Shown in pieces: positions 50,091 through 50,657 of a stretch of DNA of 50,657 bases (positions are counted from its first letter, which is position 1; each line of letters starts with the position of its first letter). The stretch comes from a virus, in IMG/VR virus record IMGVR_UViG_3300048033_000871, positions 1-50,657 of that record, one strand, 5' to 3'. The notes under the pieces were generated by a model, which saw only the letters and a program-made list of their open reading frames with translations, was not told where the DNA came from and made no database searches. The position numbers and the translations under genes were made by a program.

Positions 50091-50363
50091 TTATTTTACA
50101 AACTTAATATTGTGTGGTTCTGGCTCACCAACTGTCTCCCACATTGTACCTTTCATAGCACGAGCAAATTGTTCTTGCATTTCTTTTTGTTGTTGTAAGT
50201 GTCTCTCACGGAAGAACTTGTATCTCTCATCTAACATCTTCATACGAGTCTCAGCAGTGATACCTGGATAATTGTACATCTTGTTCAATGTCTTCGTATG
50301 TGGTTTCTTACCTTGTGCCAGTCTCACGGCAACTTTATCAACTAAAATCTGAAATGGTGTCAT
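50091..50363 (-). CDS. Hypothetical basic helical protein
   Basis: 90 residues from MTPFQILV (an ATG six codons further up is possible). The context AAAAGTT-ATG favours the shorter form. A basic helix (KFFRERHLQQQKEMQEQFAR) suggests nucleic-acid binding by charge only. First gene after the TTAACA-box promoter. Confidence 0.7.
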   Translation of the reverse strand: MTPFQILVDKVAVRLAQGKKPHTKTLNKMYNYPGITAETRMKMLDERYKFFRERHLQQQKEMQEQFARAMKGTMWETVGEPEPHNIKFVK

Positions 50364-50391
50364 AACTTTTATCTCTCTCATTATTACATAG

Positions 50392-50447
50392 TAAATGTAA
50401 GGAGAAAAGTCGGGATATCCAAATATAGTATGTTAAATAAATGTTAA
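50392..50447 (-). promoter_or_regulatory. TTAACA-box promoter for the 50363 operon
   Basis: TTAACA (50442-50447), 5 bases, TTAACA (50431-50436), 7 bases, TTTG (50420-50423), 20 bases, TACATTTA (50392-50399). Confidence 0.7.
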
Positions 50448-50521
50448 GATTTGAATTTCTTTCGGATGGATAATACTATATGAATCACAGCATACCCCAA
50501 TAGAGTCCATCCCATCATCAT
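50444..50521 (-). CDS. Possible membrane peptide
   Basis: 25 residues (MMMGWTLLGYAVIHIVLSIR then KKFKS) with one hydrophobic helix and a basic end. An open frame continues further up without a good start, so the true start is uncertain. Confidence 0.35.
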   Translation of the reverse strand: MMMGWTLLGYAVIHIVLSIRKKFKS

Positions 50522-50556
50522 ACGAAGACCTCGTAAGATGTTATCTATTACATATA

Positions 50557-50657
50557 TTAGAATGCCTCGTTCCACGAAGCAAAATGTTTTACCTTTGGTG
50601 TTCTCGTAACTTCCTCATCTTCAGTTACTTGGACTACCTTCTTCTTCTGAGGTCTCT
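50557..50657 (-). CDS. Partial hypothetical protein (N-terminus cut by window edge)
   Basis: A frame entering from the right edge ends at TAA 50557-50559. The visible end is basic then neutral (RPQKKKVVQVTEDEEVTRT and HFASWNEAF). It is protein-like. No family can be named from about 33 residues. Confidence 0.6.
   Translation of the reverse strand, partial: RPQKKKVVQVTEDEEVTRTPKVKHFASWNEAF

Noticed and set aside
58-50271. Many plus-strand open frames of 60-125 codons
   Set aside because: All lie opposite clear minus-strand genes, have low-complexity or unnatural composition, and no promoter or leader of their own.
1-50657. CRISPR array, integrase or attachment site
   Set aside because: No regularly spaced direct repeats of the right size, and no integrase or transposase motif was seen.

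Overview
The window is an internal stretch of a large, AT-rich, T4-like tailed-phage (myovirus) genome. Every protein and tRNA gene I can support lies on the minus strand, and both ends cut through genes. T4-type hallmarks are a gp25/gp6 baseplate pair, a gp5-like OB-fold spike protein, a gp55-type late sigma factor, a gp61-type primase, and gp47 and gp46 activities joined in one protein. The host is probably a member of the Bacteroidota. Twelve putative promoters read TTTG (or CTTG), 19-20 bp, then TAnnTTTA/G or a close variant, which is the Bacteroidota housekeeping pattern. Many starts lack a clear Shine-Dalgarno sequence, and one small protein resembles DUF4494. The host call is inference.

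In the direction of transcription (right to left): 50657-46500 holds very small genes, a GIY-YIG/ParB-like protein and a chain of overlapping mini-genes joined by a repeated start cassette, ending in thymidylate synthase. 45560-41026 holds small membrane and acidic proteins, methylglyoxal synthase and two glycosyltransferases. 41010-40267 is a tRNA cluster (Arg, Glu, Ser) with a structured RNA candidate. 40244-38385 holds an APS-kinase-like/nucleotidyltransferase pair and an exported protein. 38316-34475 holds a metallopeptidase-VWA protein and a MoxR/CobS-like ATPase. tRNA-Gln follows, then small genes, a cysteine-rich metallothionein-like peptide, Hsp20, UV-damage endonuclease, a membrane coiled-coil protein, ClpP, an HD hydrolase and the late sigma factor. 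From 25331 down to 10264 is the baseplate/tail block. A replication-recombination block follows (T7-type Holliday junction resolvase, primase, fused Mre11/Rad50), then another fibre-like protein and an NMN-adenylyltransferase/ligase-like fusion.

The most original signal is regulatory. Seven operon boundaries carry the same spaced array: TTAACA, 5 bp, TTAACA, 7 bp, TTTG or CTTG, 19-20 bp, TAnnTTTA/G-like. In three of them the promoter is interleaved with an intrinsic terminator, giving a combined stop/start element. The genes for the MoxR ATPase, the VWA protein and two small proteins beside them each have their own copy, which suggests a phage-specific co-regulated set. Five other promoters have the same core without the boxes.
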